NCBI GenBank assembly: GCA_022823165.1
Contig: JAJDXR010000089.1
Location: 1 to 64,000, forward strand
From: Anaerolineae bacterium
GTDB lineage: Bacteria; Chloroflexota; Anaerolineae; Aggregatilineales; Phototrophicaceae
Direction of reading: 5' to 3'
DNA length: 64,000 nucleotides
Below are positions 8,221 to 17,182 of this stretch, one piece after another. The position numbers were made by a program, and so were the translations under genes. Numbering within the stretch: the stretch's first letter is position 1; every line of letters starts with the position of its first letter. The notes below the pieces were generated by a model, which was not told the DNA's origin, did not search any database, and saw only the letters and a program-made list of their open reading frames with translations.

Positions 8221-9858
8221 CTAGCGCGCCAGCGGATTCAGCGCGCGCCGGACGACGGGCGCGAGCAGATAACGCGTCTCGCTGACATCGAAAACGTAGC
8301 CGCCGCCGAAGAAGATCAGAGCGGCGATGATACAGCCGCTCAATGCCAGCGGCGCGCCAGCTGCAGGCAGAGCGCTCTTGAGCAGCAGCAGGGCGGCGGC
8401 CATCACCAGCGATAGCAGCAAGCTGCCGCCGGCGCTGATGAGAATCGCGCGGTCATGGCTGCCCGCTGACGAAGCCGACTCAGCCAAGCGCCTCCGCAAA
8501 AGCCACCAGAGCGCCAGCGCTTCGACGATGGTGGTCAGGGCGTTGGCCAGCGCCAGGCCGGCGAAGGCTCCGCGCGCCAGGCTCTGCGGGTCGCCGATGA
8601 ACTGGATGAAAATCAGATTGAGCGCGATATTGCTGAGCATGGCTGCTGTGCCGGCGATGACCGGCGTCCAGGTATCTTCCAGCGCGTAGAAGGCGCGCGA
8701 CAGCACTTCCAGCAGCGCGAAGCCGGCGATGCCGATGGCGTAAAAGCTGATAGCCCAGGCCACGGCTTGAGTGCTTTCGGCGGTCCAGGCGCCGCGCTGC
8801 AAAAAGCCGACCAGGGGCTCGCCCAATACGATGAGCAGAGCCGAGGCCGGAAACGCCAGATACAGCACATTGCGCATGGCGCGGGCCAGGCGGTCTTTGA
8901 AGCCGTCATAGTCGCCTTGCGCTCGCAGCGCCGCCAGCGTAGGGAATACCGCTGAAGCCTGGCTCTGGCCGATCATTCCCAGCACAAAAAAACAGAGCAT
9001 GAATGCGTAGCGAATAGCGACCACGCTGCCGTCAACCATGCCGCTGGCGAAGCGGATATTGACGTAGAAGTTCAGTTGCACCACCGCCAGGCCAAAAACG
9101 CGCGGTCCCATCAGGCGGATTACGTCTAGCACGCCGGGGATGCGAATGGACAGCAGGAGGCGCAGGCGAGCGCGGATCTTGTACAAACCCGGCAGCTGCA
9201 CGACGAGGTGCAAGACGGCGCTCAAGACGGCGCCATAAGCCAAGCCCATGACATTGAGCTCGCCAACTTGGCCGACATCGGGATGCGCCGGCAGCGAGGG
9301 CGCGATCAGCAGAGCGCCGATGATGATGCCGATATTGTTCATGCTGATGGCGATGGCCGGCAGCCAGAAGGCGGCGTAGGATTGCAGGATGCCCATGACT
9401 AAGCCGCTGATGCTGAAAATCAGCGGGGTGATCATCATCAAGCGCACCATCTCCACCATCAGCTGCTGCTGAGCCGGCGGGCGATCGACATAGAGCAAGC
9501 GGCTCACGAGCAGGGGCGCCAAGCCCGCCACCAGCAAGCCGAATAGCGCGGCTGTAGCGGCGGACAGCGTCATAACCGCGCTGGCCAACCGCCAGGCTTG
9601 CTCGAGGTCGCGCTCGCGAATGCGCGCGAATACGGGAATGAATGAGGAGCCAAGCGCGCCACCGGCGACCAGCACGAAGACCGTCTCCGGCAGTTGCTGG
9701 GCGGCGGCGAAGGTATCGTTGGCGGCGCCGGTACCGAATTGCGCGCCGACCACAGCAATGCGCAGCAGACCCAGCACGCCGCTGGCCAAAAAGCCGACCA
9801 GCACGATCAGCGCCTTCTCGATTATCTGGCGATTGTCCAGCGCTTGGTTGGCGCTCAT
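8221..9858 (-). CDS. murJ: Lipid II flippase MurJ
   Basis: An integral membrane protein of 545 residues with about 14 predicted helices, of the MurJ/MviN branch of the MOP superfamily. It moves lipid II across the cytoplasmic membrane for peptidoglycan synthesis. Family features include the N-terminal FLASGVLGLLRIAVVGAQFG helix with its conserved Arg, the FVLVAGGALGSSFIPVFA segment and FYALEDTWTPVI in the second half. The ATG at 9858 (MSANQALDNRQIIEKAL) is preferred; an upstream in-frame ATG at 9942 would add a 28-residue low-complexity leader and overlap the rplI promoter region. It is transcribed divergently from rplI, with the SDR gene downstream. Confidence 0.9.
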   Translation of the reverse strand: MSANQALDNRQIIEKALIVLVGFLASGVLGLLRIAVVGAQFGTGAANDTFAAAQQLPETVFVLVAGGALGSSFIPVFARIRERDLEQAWRLASAVMTLSAATAALFGLLVAGLAPLLVSRLLYVDRPPAQQQLMVEMVRLMMITPLIFSISGLVMGILQSYAAFWLPAIAISMNNIGIIIGALLIAPSLPAHPDVGQVGELNVMGLAYGAVLSAVLHLVVQLPGLYKIRARLRLLLSIRIPGVLDVIRLMGPRVFGLAVVQLNFYVNIRFASGMVDGSVVAIRYAFMLCFFVLGMIGQSQASAVFPTLAALRAQGDYDGFKDRLARAMRNVLYLAFPASALLIVLGEPLVGFLQRGAWTAESTQAVAWAISFYAIGIAGFALLEVLSRAFYALEDTWTPVIAGTAAMLSNIALNLIFIQFIGDPQSLARGAFAGLALANALTTIVEALALWWLLRRRLAESASSAGSHDRAILISAGGSLLLSLVMAAALLLLKSALPAAGAPLALSGCIIAALIFFGGGYVFDVSETRYLLAPVVRRALNPLAR

Positions 9859-9898
9859 TAGCCTGCCCGCTCCCGCCGCGGCCGCGCAGGATTGCCAC

Positions 9899-9926
9899 TT
9901 GGCAGCGCCGCCGACATCCCTATAAT
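9899..9926 (+). promoter_or_regulatory. Sigma-70 type promoter of rplI
   Basis: TTGGCA at 9899-9904 and TATAAT at 9921-9926 with a 16-base spacer match the housekeeping consensus at 11 of 12 positions. The predicted start is near 9933, giving a leader of about 60 bases before rplI. It lies in the divergent murJ-rplI gap. Confidence 0.75.
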
Positions 9927-9994
9927 ATACGGGTTCAGGCAATAGAAAACTCTCTGCGAGACGCAGTTGCAGCGGAATAGGTGAGGTAAGACAG

Positions 9995-10618
9995 ATGCAA
10001 GTTATTTTGCTTCAGGACTTGTACAAGCATGGCGTCGCCGGCGAGGTGGTCAAGGTGGCGGATGGATTCGCCCGCAACTATCTGATCCCGCGCAAAATGG
10101 CGGTGCAGGCCACGCCCTCAGCGCTTCGGCGAACCGAGACTGTCCGCGAGAATGTCGAGGCGCGCAAGGCGCAATACAACAACATGCTGAATGACCTGGC
10201 GCGCCAGATTGACGGCGTCGAGTTGATCTTCGGGCGGCGCGCGGCGTCTACCGGCAAGCTCTTCGGCTCGGTGACGACCCAGGAGATCGCCGATGAACTG
10301 GACCGCGTCACCAGCGTGGACATCAACCGGCGGCGCATCAGCCAGCAATCCCTGCGCGAAGTCGGGACGCATCAAGTAGCCGTGCGCCTGGGCAATGAGC
10401 TGTCGCCCACGCTGAAAATCAGCATCGTGCCCGAGGACGAGCTGCCGGAATTCCGGGCGGCGCGCGAGCGCGGCGAGCAAGTCAGCGCTGAAGACATCAT
10501 GGCCGAAGGCTTCCGTTACGCCGGTCCGGCTGAAACAGCGAGTGACAGCGCGGCTGAAGAGACCGAAGATTCAGGCGAAGCCATTGCCGAGGCGGACGCT
10601 GAGCCGGTAACAGGATAA
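9995..10618 (+). CDS. rplI: Ribosomal protein L9 with acidic C-terminal extension
   Basis: Large-subunit ribosomal protein L9, which binds 23S rRNA near the L1 stalk and helps keep the frame. The N-terminal domain is typical: MQVILLQDLYKHGVAGEVVKVADGFARNYLIPRKMA. A connecting helix (residues ~50-75) and the C-terminal RNA-binding domain (KLFGSVTTQEIADEL) follow. Canonical L9 is about 150 residues; this one has 207. The extra ~55 residues are Ala/Glu/Asp rich and probably disordered. A GTGAGG ribosome site precedes the ATG. It is a single gene with its own promoter, unlike the common rpsF-ssb-rpsR-rplI order, and no other ribosomal genes are adjacent. Confidence 0.95.
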   Translation: MQVILLQDLYKHGVAGEVVKVADGFARNYLIPRKMAVQATPSALRRTETVRENVEARKAQYNNMLNDLARQIDGVELIFGRRAASTGKLFGSVTTQEIADELDRVTSVDINRRRISQQSLREVGTHQVAVRLGNELSPTLKISIVPEDELPEFRAARERGEQVSAEDIMAEGFRYAGPAETASDSAAEETEDSGEAIAEADAEPVTG

Positions 10619-10722
10619 GCGGCGTCTATTGCGCATCGCCCTTCACAACGCGACTACGATTACGTAACCCCGTTCGATTCAGGTTATACTGAACTGGCGG
10701 GGTTATTTCATTGAGGCCATAG

Positions 10723-11859
10723 ATGGACGCCTACTCGCTCGGGGAGTACCTGCGGGAAGCGCGCGAAGCCAAAGAAATCGAAATTGAGGATGTGGTCGCC
10801 AAGCTGCGCATTCGGCAGCCGATCCTGGATTCCTTTGAGGCGGGCGAATTCGAAATCCAGGGTGTGCCCGAGATCCAAATACGCGGGCTGCTGCGAATTT
10901 ACGCCCGCTTTCTGGAGCTGGATGAAGACCATGTCCTGCTGCTGTACGACCAGATGCGGCTCGCGCAGGAAAGGGGGCGCCGCGGCCGGCGTGGCCGCAG
11001 GCGCCGGCCCGAACCGGTGGAAGAGCCTTACAGTTCGACGCAGCCTTTGCAAGAGATCGAGCTGGTGGAGCGCCGCTCTTCCGGCTGTCGCGGCGTACTG
11101 CGCGCGCTCTTCCTGCTGCTGCTTTCGGCGGCTGCCGTCGCTGTGATCGTCTTCGTAACCGTAGATCTGGTGGGCATTGAGTTGGACGCTGAACCGGCAA
11201 CAGCCACCGGCGCCCCGGCGTTTGCGCCAACGGCTACTGCGGCAGCGCCAACAGCCGCAGCGCCCGAAGCGACGGTCGCCTTCGCCATGAACCGCAGTCA
11301 GTATTCCGGCAGCGGCATCTTGGTCAGCTTGCTGCTGACGCAGCGCAGTTGGCTCAGCCTGGTAGTAGACGGCGTGGAAGCCTATGTCGGCATCGCCGCG
11401 GCCGAGACCCTGCTGGAGTACAACGCGGAAAGCGAAGTGCTGCTTTCAGCCAGCAATGCCCTGGCTCTCGACCTGATCTGGAATGGTCAGCGGCAGGGGC
11501 CAATTGGCGAGCGCGGCCAGCGGGTGGACATCCGCTTCACGGCGGATACGGCGGTCGTGAATTTGGGACCGGCCAGCGACCTCGCAAGCGAGACGCCGAC
11601 TGTGACCCCTGTGGTTGTCATTGTGGAAGCAGCCGAGCAAGCGGCTGTGCCCTTGCCGACCGCAATCATCGAAGCGACGCTGACGCCGATCGCCACGGAT
11701 CCGCCCGCGGCTCAGCCCAGCGTGACGCCGCTGCCGACCGAGGTCATCGTCGCCAGCGCGACGGCGACAGCCACGGCGGCCGAGCCGCAAATCCCCACGG
11801 CGATCTTGCCGCCGCGGTTGACGCAGGCGGGTTTACCGCCGACGAAGGAGAGAGTGTGA
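10723..11859 (+). CDS. RodZ-like membrane protein with cytoplasmic HTH domain
   Basis: A 378-residue single-pass membrane protein. Residues ~5-75 form a RodZ-type helix-turn-helix domain (LGEYLREAREAKEIEIEDV, LLRIYARFLELDED). An Arg-rich juxtamembrane segment and one membrane helix (RALFLLLLSAAAVAVIVFVT, ~127-150) follow. The outside region has an Ala/Thr/Pro linker, a beta-rich DUF4115-like domain (LTQRSWLSLVVDG to IRFTADTAVVNLG) and a long Thr/Pro-rich tail. RodZ links MreB to the cell-wall elongation machinery; whether this protein does so here is inferred. Its TGA overlaps the rimO GTG start, so the two are translationally coupled. A weak -10-like TATACT lies at 10685-10690. Confidence 0.82.
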   Translation: MDAYSLGEYLREAREAKEIEIEDVVAKLRIRQPILDSFEAGEFEIQGVPEIQIRGLLRIYARFLELDEDHVLLLYDQMRLAQERGRRGRRGRRRRPEPVEEPYSSTQPLQEIELVERRSSGCRGVLRALFLLLLSAAAVAVIVFVTVDLVGIELDAEPATATGAPAFAPTATAAAPTAAAPEATVAFAMNRSQYSGSGILVSLLLTQRSWLSLVVDGVEAYVGIAAAETLLEYNAESEVLLSASNALALDLIWNGQRQGPIGERGQRVDIRFTADTAVVNLGPASDLASETPTVTPVVVIVEAAEQAAVPLPTAIIEATLTPIATDPPAAQPSVTPLPTEVIVASATATATAAEPQIPTAILPPRLTQAGLPPTKERV

Positions 11860-13304
11860 CAAGAAGAGCAAAGCCATCGTCGACAGACAAATACTACTTG
11901 CTCAGCCTGGGCTGCGCCAAGAATACAGTCGACAGCGAGAGCATGGCGCAAATCTTGAACAAACGGGGCATGCGTGGAGTCGGCGATCCCGACGCGGCCG
12001 AGGTGCTGATCGTCAATACTTGCGGCTTCATCAACGCCGCCAAGGCAGAATCGGTCGCGGCGTTGCGCGAATTGGTCGATATTAAACGCGATGACCAGAT
12101 GGTAGTCGCGGCCGGCTGCCTGTCGCAGCGCTATGGCGATACGCTCGTGCAGGACGTGCCCGGGCTGGACGGCGTCATCGGCACACGGCGCTGGATGGAC
12201 ATCTTCGACCTGATCACGCGCCTGCGTCAACGCAAGCATCCCGCGCCGCTCTATCACCTGCCCGACGAAGCCAAGGTTGTGGGGCTGGATGAGCGCGGCG
12301 TCTTGCGCGCCAGCGTCCAAGGCGCCTCAGCTTATCTCAAGATCGCCGATGGCTGCCGGCGGCCCTGCGCCTTCTGCGCCATCCCGCGCATCAAGGGCAC
12401 GGCAGTCAGCCGACCGCTCGAGTCGATCGTGGCGGAAGCCCTCCGCTTGCAGGAGTTAGGCGTCCGCGAGGTCATGCTCATCGCGCAGGACAGCACCGAT
12501 TACGGCTATGACCTGGGCTTGAAGGATGGCTTGGCGCAGTTGCTGGACGCCATCGTAGCGGCGGCGCCGGATATCCCCTGGCTGCGCCTCATGTACGCCT
12601 ACCCAGGATACGTCACGCCGCGGCTAATCGAGACCATGGCCCGGCATGAGCAGATCTTGCCCTACCTCGATATTCCGCTGCAGCACGGGCACCGCGAGAC
12701 TCTGAAGCGGATGAAGCGGCCGGCGAAAGTCGAATGGGTTTACGACACCATCGGCCAACTGCGCCAGGCGATGCCGGAGCTGGCGGCGCGCACGACCTTC
12801 ATCGTGGGTTATCCCGGCGAAACTGAAACAGAGTTTCAAGGGCTGCTGCGAATGGTCAAGGACCTGGAGTTCGACCGCGTCGGCGCCTTCCAGTACAGCT
12901 ACGAGCTGGGCACGCCCAGCGCCACCCTGCCCGATCATGTCGATGACGCCATCAAGCAGGAGCGCTATGAGCGCTTGATGGAATTGCAGAGCGGCATCAG
13001 CTTGAAGAAGAATCAGGCGCTGGTGGGCAAGACGCTGGAGATTCTGGTCGAAGGGCATGGCGCGGGTGAAGATGAAAGCGGCGCTGACACCGGCGATGTC
13101 ATAAGCCTGGGCCGCAGTTACCGCGACGCGCCGGAAATCGACGGCTACGTGCTGATCGAGGGCGAGCTGCCGATTGGCGAAATTGTGCCGGGGCGCATCA
13201 CCGGCGCGACCACCTACGATTTGCTGGCGACGGTTGATACGTCGGGACCGCTTGTCATCGAAGCCGGCCAAGTCTACGGCGAGGGCATGATCGACATTAG
13301 CTGA
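11856..13304 (+). CDS. rimO: Ribosomal protein S12 methylthiotransferase RimO
   Basis: A radical SAM methylthiotransferase of 482 residues that adds a methylthio group to an aspartate of ribosomal protein S12. The N-terminal UPF0004 domain carries its three cluster cysteines in SLGCAKN, VNTCGF and AAGCLSQRYGD. The radical SAM domain has the CxxxCxxC motif in DGCRRPCAFCAIP, and a TRAM-like domain closes the protein. The start is GTG 11856: a GAAGGAG ribosome site ends five bases before it, and it overlaps the preceding TGA. Later ATG codons would delete the first cluster cysteine. The SLGCAKN and PCAFCAIP wording fits RimO better than MiaB. The C-terminal domain carries a short Glu/Asp/Gly insertion. 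Confidence 0.93.
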   Translation: MTRRAKPSSTDKYYLLSLGCAKNTVDSESMAQILNKRGMRGVGDPDAAEVLIVNTCGFINAAKAESVAALRELVDIKRDDQMVVAAGCLSQRYGDTLVQDVPGLDGVIGTRRWMDIFDLITRLRQRKHPAPLYHLPDEAKVVGLDERGVLRASVQGASAYLKIADGCRRPCAFCAIPRIKGTAVSRPLESIVAEALRLQELGVREVMLIAQDSTDYGYDLGLKDGLAQLLDAIVAAAPDIPWLRLMYAYPGYVTPRLIETMARHEQILPYLDIPLQHGHRETLKRMKRPAKVEWVYDTIGQLRQAMPELAARTTFIVGYPGETETEFQGLLRMVKDLEFDRVGAFQYSYELGTPSATLPDHVDDAIKQERYERLMELQSGISLKKNQALVGKTLEILVEGHGAGEDESGADTGDVISLGRSYRDAPEIDGYVLIEGELPIGEIVPGRITGATTYDLLATVDTSGPLVIEAGQVYGEGMIDIS

Positions 13305-13313
13305 GTCAAGCGC

Positions 13314-13961
13314 TTAGCCGGTCTTGACGCCGACGGCGATACCATCCCCGACCTGGATGATGGTGCTGTTGAAGCGCGGATGTTCCGCCAGCATGCGGTT
13401 GAAAGCCACCATGGCGTGATCGTCATCGGTTTTGGGATCGAAGATGGCGCCGCCCCAAAAGGCGTTGTCCGCCACTACCGCGCCACCCACCCGCAGATGC
13501 TCCGCCGCCCAGGCCAGGTAGTTGTGATAGTTGCCTTTGTCGGCATCGATAAACATCAAATCGAAAGGAGCGTCCGCCGCCAGCTTGGGCAGCACCTGCG
13601 CAGCCGCGCCTTGCAGGACCGTCACTTTGTCCGCCAGCCCGGCATATTGAAAATGCGCGCGGGCTACCTCGGCGTGAACACTGCTCACCTCAATTGTTGT
13701 CAGCTGGCCGTCATCCGGCAAGGCGCGGGCGATGCAGATGCCGCTATAGCCTGCCAGCGTACCGACCTCGACCACGCGCGCGGCGCCGGAAAGCCGCACC
13801 AGCACTTGCAGCAGCTTGGCTTCGTTGGCCTCCAGGCTTATCTGCGGCAGGCCGCGGGCAGCCGTCTGCCGGCGCACGTAGCGCAGGGTCGCGTCTTCAG
13901 GCGCGAAAAGTTCGCCGATGTAAGTTTGGTAACGCTGGGACAAGCTTTGGCTCATCGTCAT
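13314..13961 (-). CDS. Class I SAM-dependent O-methyltransferase
   Basis: A 215-residue protein of the catechol/caffeoyl-CoA O-methyltransferase family. The SAM-binding motif is VVEVGTLAGYSGICIARAL. A TIEVSS acidic strand end and the metal-binding DLMFIDADKGNYHNYL segment follow, then VADNAFWGG. These are the family's cofactor and divalent-metal sites, so it should be an active methyltransferase; the acceptor (catechol-like or other) is unknown. Its ATG overlaps the RNase Z stop by four bases (ATGA), so translation is coupled. It ends convergently with rimO, nine bases away, with no obvious terminator between them. Confidence 0.88.
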   Translation of the reverse strand: MTMSQSLSQRYQTYIGELFAPEDATLRYVRRQTAARGLPQISLEANEAKLLQVLVRLSGAARVVEVGTLAGYSGICIARALPDDGQLTTIEVSSVHAEVARAHFQYAGLADKVTVLQGAAAQVLPKLAADAPFDLMFIDADKGNYHNYLAWAAEHLRVGGAVVADNAFWGGAIFDPKTDDDHAMVAFNRMLAEHPRFNSTIIQVGDGIAVGVKTG

Positions 13962-14947
13962 TCGCCTCCTTCAGGCAGATCGTCCTCATCATCGCTTCTG
14001 GACTGAATATCGAGTTTCTGCGGCGGCTTGTCGCGGAAGACAGCAAAATGATCCAGATCGCGCGGAACATAGGAGTTGGGAAAAGCCTTGCGAACTTCAC
14101 GTATGACCTCAAATTCGCGATAGCGGCGCGAAATATGCGTCGAGAAGAGGAATTTCACATCGCATTCCAGCGCCAATTCCGCCGCCTGCAGCGCGGTGAT
14201 ATGCCCGACCTGCCGCGCGATATCGGCGTCTCGATCGAGGAAGGTCGACTCGATCACCAGCGCGTCAGCGCCAGCGGCGGCGGCGCGAATGTCATCGGTG
14301 CGCGACAGGTCGCCGGTAATGACCACCTTCGTCCCGCGGATCGGCTCGCCCAGCACTTCGTCGGGATGGATTGCCCGGCCGTCTCCCAGGACAACGGTCT
14401 GGCCCGCGACAAGCTGGCCCCGCTCGGGACCCGATGGCAGGCCGAGCGCCTCGGCTTTTTCGACCAGGAACGGGCGGCGCGCTTTCTCTTCAAAGATATA
14501 GCCGTAACATTCGCGGCCGCGATGCGAGACGGGAAAAGCGCGCACTGAGAAGCGGCGGCCTTGGTACAGTGTCTTGCCCGGCAGAACGCGATTAAAATAA
14601 ATCGGTATCGGCGGCTGCTCGCGGCGGAATATCACCTGATAGACCAAGGCCTGTACGCGCTCGATGGCGGGCAGCCCGCCCCAGATATGAATTTCGTCCA
14701 GGGCTTCCCAGCGGCCGTATGTCGACAGCAAGCCGCCCAATCCCAGAATATGGTCCAAATGCGCGTGAGTGAGGAATATGTGGTCGAGCCGTTTGAAACC
14801 GATGCCGCTGCGCAGGATTTGGCGCTGCGACCCTTCGCCGCAGTCCACCAAAAAGCGCTGCTCGTCAGCCAAGACGGCCAGCGCCGGCAGACCACGGTGG
14901 ATGGATGGCGCCGAGGCCGAGGTACCCAGGAAGACAAGTTCAAACAT
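13958..14947 (-). CDS. rnz: Ribonuclease Z (tRNA 3' processing endonuclease)
   Basis: A 329-residue metallo-beta-lactamase-fold nuclease that cuts the 3' trailer from tRNA precursors. The start MFELVFLGTSASAPS and the zinc motif LTHAHLDHILGLGGLL (HxHxDH) are diagnostic. Further family motifs are VVITGDLSRT, with the metal-binding Asp, and FLFSTHISRRY near residue ~275, with the last histidine. Length is close to the ~307 of B. subtilis RNase Z. The ATG shares one base with the stop of the upstream GT-C gene (TGATG), and the stop overlaps the O-methyltransferase start. A tRNA-processing enzyme is thus embedded between unrelated genes in one minus-strand unit. Confidence 0.93.
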   Translation of the reverse strand: MFELVFLGTSASAPSIHRGLPALAVLADEQRFLVDCGEGSQRQILRSGIGFKRLDHIFLTHAHLDHILGLGGLLSTYGRWEALDEIHIWGGLPAIERVQALVYQVIFRREQPPIPIYFNRVLPGKTLYQGRRFSVRAFPVSHRGRECYGYIFEEKARRPFLVEKAEALGLPSGPERGQLVAGQTVVLGDGRAIHPDEVLGEPIRGTKVVITGDLSRTDDIRAAAAGADALVIESTFLDRDADIARQVGHITALQAAELALECDVKFLFSTHISRRYREFEVIREVRKAFPNSYVPRDLDHFAVFRDKPPQKLDIQSRSDDEDDLPEGGE

Positions 14948-17040
14948 CAGCCGCCACTCTGGGCATCGGAGGATTCCGGCGGCAGGATTTCGATGCTGTA
15001 TAGAAAGATTCTGTCGCCCCGTTCCTCATCGCCGTCGAGGACAGGCAGGCGTTTCAGATCGGTCTGCCGGTAGGCGCCAACCGACACCAGACGTTCGCCG
15101 GGCAAAGCCTGGTCAGGCAATTTCACCGTAGTCACTTGAATAAAAACGTCACGGTCGCGCATCAGCACCGGATTGACGTAGAGCACATCGCGGACGGCAA
15201 TTGGCATGACCGGGCTGGAGAGCACATGGGTCAGCAGCGTCAAGTCAGGCAGTATTTCACCTTCCGTCCGCCAATAGGTGATGACTTCCACCGAATCGCC
15301 CGGCAAGAAAGTTCGTTGCACATTGGGCTCATAACCAAGAAAGGTCAGATTGCCGCCCAAGCGGATTGGCGGGGCGATGGGCTCGGGCACGCTCACTTCC
15401 GGGGCGTATGAGACCGGCGCGGTCGTCGTCAGCTCGCCCGCGCGGAGAGCGAGGAAATCGGGCGCCGTCAATTCGAGGATGCTTCCGCGCGGCACATCGC
15501 CGGTTACCGGCTCGCCCTGGGCTAACCACTCCTGAAGATACGGGTGGACGTTCTCGCGCGTTTGCTCGTTGAAAAAGACAATTCGCTGCTTTTCACCGCC
15601 ATTGGACAGCAACAGGCTGTGAGCGCAATTCGCCTCGTGGTAGGCCAGCGTGGAGCGATTCATCATGAGCAGAGTTTTGTCGATTTCGACCAGCTCCGCG
15701 CCTGGCTGTGAAGAATCCAGGAGCGGATTGCAGAGCACAACGGGCGTCTCGTTGGAGGCTATATCAAGATAATGCGCGATCTGCCCCAGCTCGCCATTGA
15801 CCAGGGGCATGACAGCTTCGTTGCCGCGCCAATCGACAAAGAGGTCCTGCCAAGTCCAAACCAGGTTCAAGCCGAGAAGAGCAAGCACGCCGGTAACCGC
15901 GAGCCGGCGAAAGACGACATCCACAAATACGCGCGACCGGATGAGCGAATAGAAACCCATGCCGAAGAAAATAGCAAGCTGCGGGTAGATCACACTCATG
16001 CGCGCAAAGTTGGGGCTGTTTTCCACGATGAAAGCGGCCGGCAGCGTCAGAAAGAACATAAGCAGCAGCAGCATAAAGCGCGGGCGATGACGGCGCAGAA
16101 TACAAATGAAAAATCCCGCTACCATGAAAAGTCCGCTAAAGATATCGACCAGTGGGCGACCAGGCAGATTATGGAGCGGATCCGCGTCTCCCTTGTAAAA
16201 GATAGCAAGAAAGCCCTCCACGATGGAGCGGATCAAGCCATCGGTATAATGGGACAGAATCCTTTGCCCGGCGGAATACTGCGGCAGGTTGATGCTGGAC
16301 AAGAGATAAGGCATGCTGATGATCAGCATCAGCAGAATGGCGAAGCCTGTATAGCTGCGGCGCTGCCGAAACATGACATTGCGCACAAAGACCAGGTGTG
16401 AAATGTATATCATTGCTCCCAGCACAATAAACAGGCTGGAAGGGTGCAGGTAGAAGCCGATGCCAAGCAAGGCGCCCAAGGCGGCGAAGGAAACAACATT
16501 CGAGGTGACTATGCGCGTGCGGCGGTATACCGGCAGCGAGCGCGCCAGCGCTAACATGGTAGCCGACACGAGGAATAGCACGGTGGCGTCGCTGGACACG
16601 GCGCGAGACAGTAGAATTGCGCTCATGTTGACGGAAAGCAGGCCCGCAGCCAGAACCCCTATGATGGGATTAAAGAGATGGAGACCAAGCGTATAGACGA
16701 TCGCCACCGACAGTACGCCCAGCCACACGGACAGTATGCGAAAGCCTATCGTCCCCTCGCCGACAAAGCTCGTGACAAAAGCGGCAAGTATGTGATAGAA
16801 GCCTTCGCGGCCGCCGTCTTCGCCCGGGAAGAAAACGTAGATATCACCCTGCCGTACATTGTCCGCCAAGCGGATATTGATGATTTCGTCGTCGCTGAAG
16901 CCTTGCGGCAGGTTGGAGAGATCGATTATACGCAGCGCGGATGCCAGAACGAGCAGCACGACGACCAAGAAGTAACTCATCCTGCTCGTCATCAGGACAT
17001 GACCGCGGACCAGATTAAGCAACGTTGATTGGGTCGTCAT
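14947..17040 (-). CDS. GT-C fold membrane glycosyltransferase-like protein
   Basis: A 697-residue integral membrane protein with roughly 10-12 hydrophobic helices in its first ~430 residues and a large soluble C-terminal region. Just after the first helix it has GFSDDEIINIRLADNV, the acidic loop motif expected in GT39/ArnT-type enzymes that take sugars from lipid-linked donors. The C-terminal ~250 residues are extracytoplasmic-looking and beta-rich. It lies directly upstream of rnz and downstream of three exported glycosidase-like genes on the same strand. A role in surface glycan or glycoprotein assembly is inferred. A distant paralogue sits between pheS and pheT in this window. Substrate unknown. 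Confidence 0.78.
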   Translation of the reverse strand: MTTQSTLLNLVRGHVLMTSRMSYFLVVVLLVLASALRIIDLSNLPQGFSDDEIINIRLADNVRQGDIYVFFPGEDGGREGFYHILAAFVTSFVGEGTIGFRILSVWLGVLSVAIVYTLGLHLFNPIIGVLAAGLLSVNMSAILLSRAVSSDATVLFLVSATMLALARSLPVYRRTRIVTSNVVSFAALGALLGIGFYLHPSSLFIVLGAMIYISHLVFVRNVMFRQRRSYTGFAILLMLIISMPYLLSSINLPQYSAGQRILSHYTDGLIRSIVEGFLAIFYKGDADPLHNLPGRPLVDIFSGLFMVAGFFICILRRHRPRFMLLLLMFFLTLPAAFIVENSPNFARMSVIYPQLAIFFGMGFYSLIRSRVFVDVVFRRLAVTGVLALLGLNLVWTWQDLFVDWRGNEAVMPLVNGELGQIAHYLDIASNETPVVLCNPLLDSSQPGAELVEIDKTLLMMNRSTLAYHEANCAHSLLLSNGGEKQRIVFFNEQTRENVHPYLQEWLAQGEPVTGDVPRGSILELTAPDFLALRAGELTTTAPVSYAPEVSVPEPIAPPIRLGGNLTFLGYEPNVQRTFLPGDSVEVITYWRTEGEILPDLTLLTHVLSSPVMPIAVRDVLYVNPVLMRDRDVFIQVTTVKLPDQALPGERLVSVGAYRQTDLKRLPVLDGDEERGDRIFLYSIEILPPESSDAQSGG

Positions 17041-17182
17041 CGTGTCAGCGAGTATACATCATAAGTTGACTGATCCGCGCGCCTTCGGCGTCGCTATAAC
17101 TATTGCTACAGTCCAGCGCAACACTACCTATTGTTTTCCGCCAATGAAGACATTGTATTACAGTTGCAAGCTGGCAGGCGGG

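Noticed and set aside
10650..10692. GTTCGATTC looks like a tRNA T-loop before the RodZ-like gene
   Set aside because: No acceptor stem, anticodon arm or D-arm can be folded around it, and a promoter-like TATACT overlaps.
11349..11855. Long open frame upstream of and in frame with rimO
   Set aside because: It overlaps the RodZ-like gene in another frame, and its composition is that of an antiphase shadow; the GTG at 11856 has a ribosome site and fits the family start.
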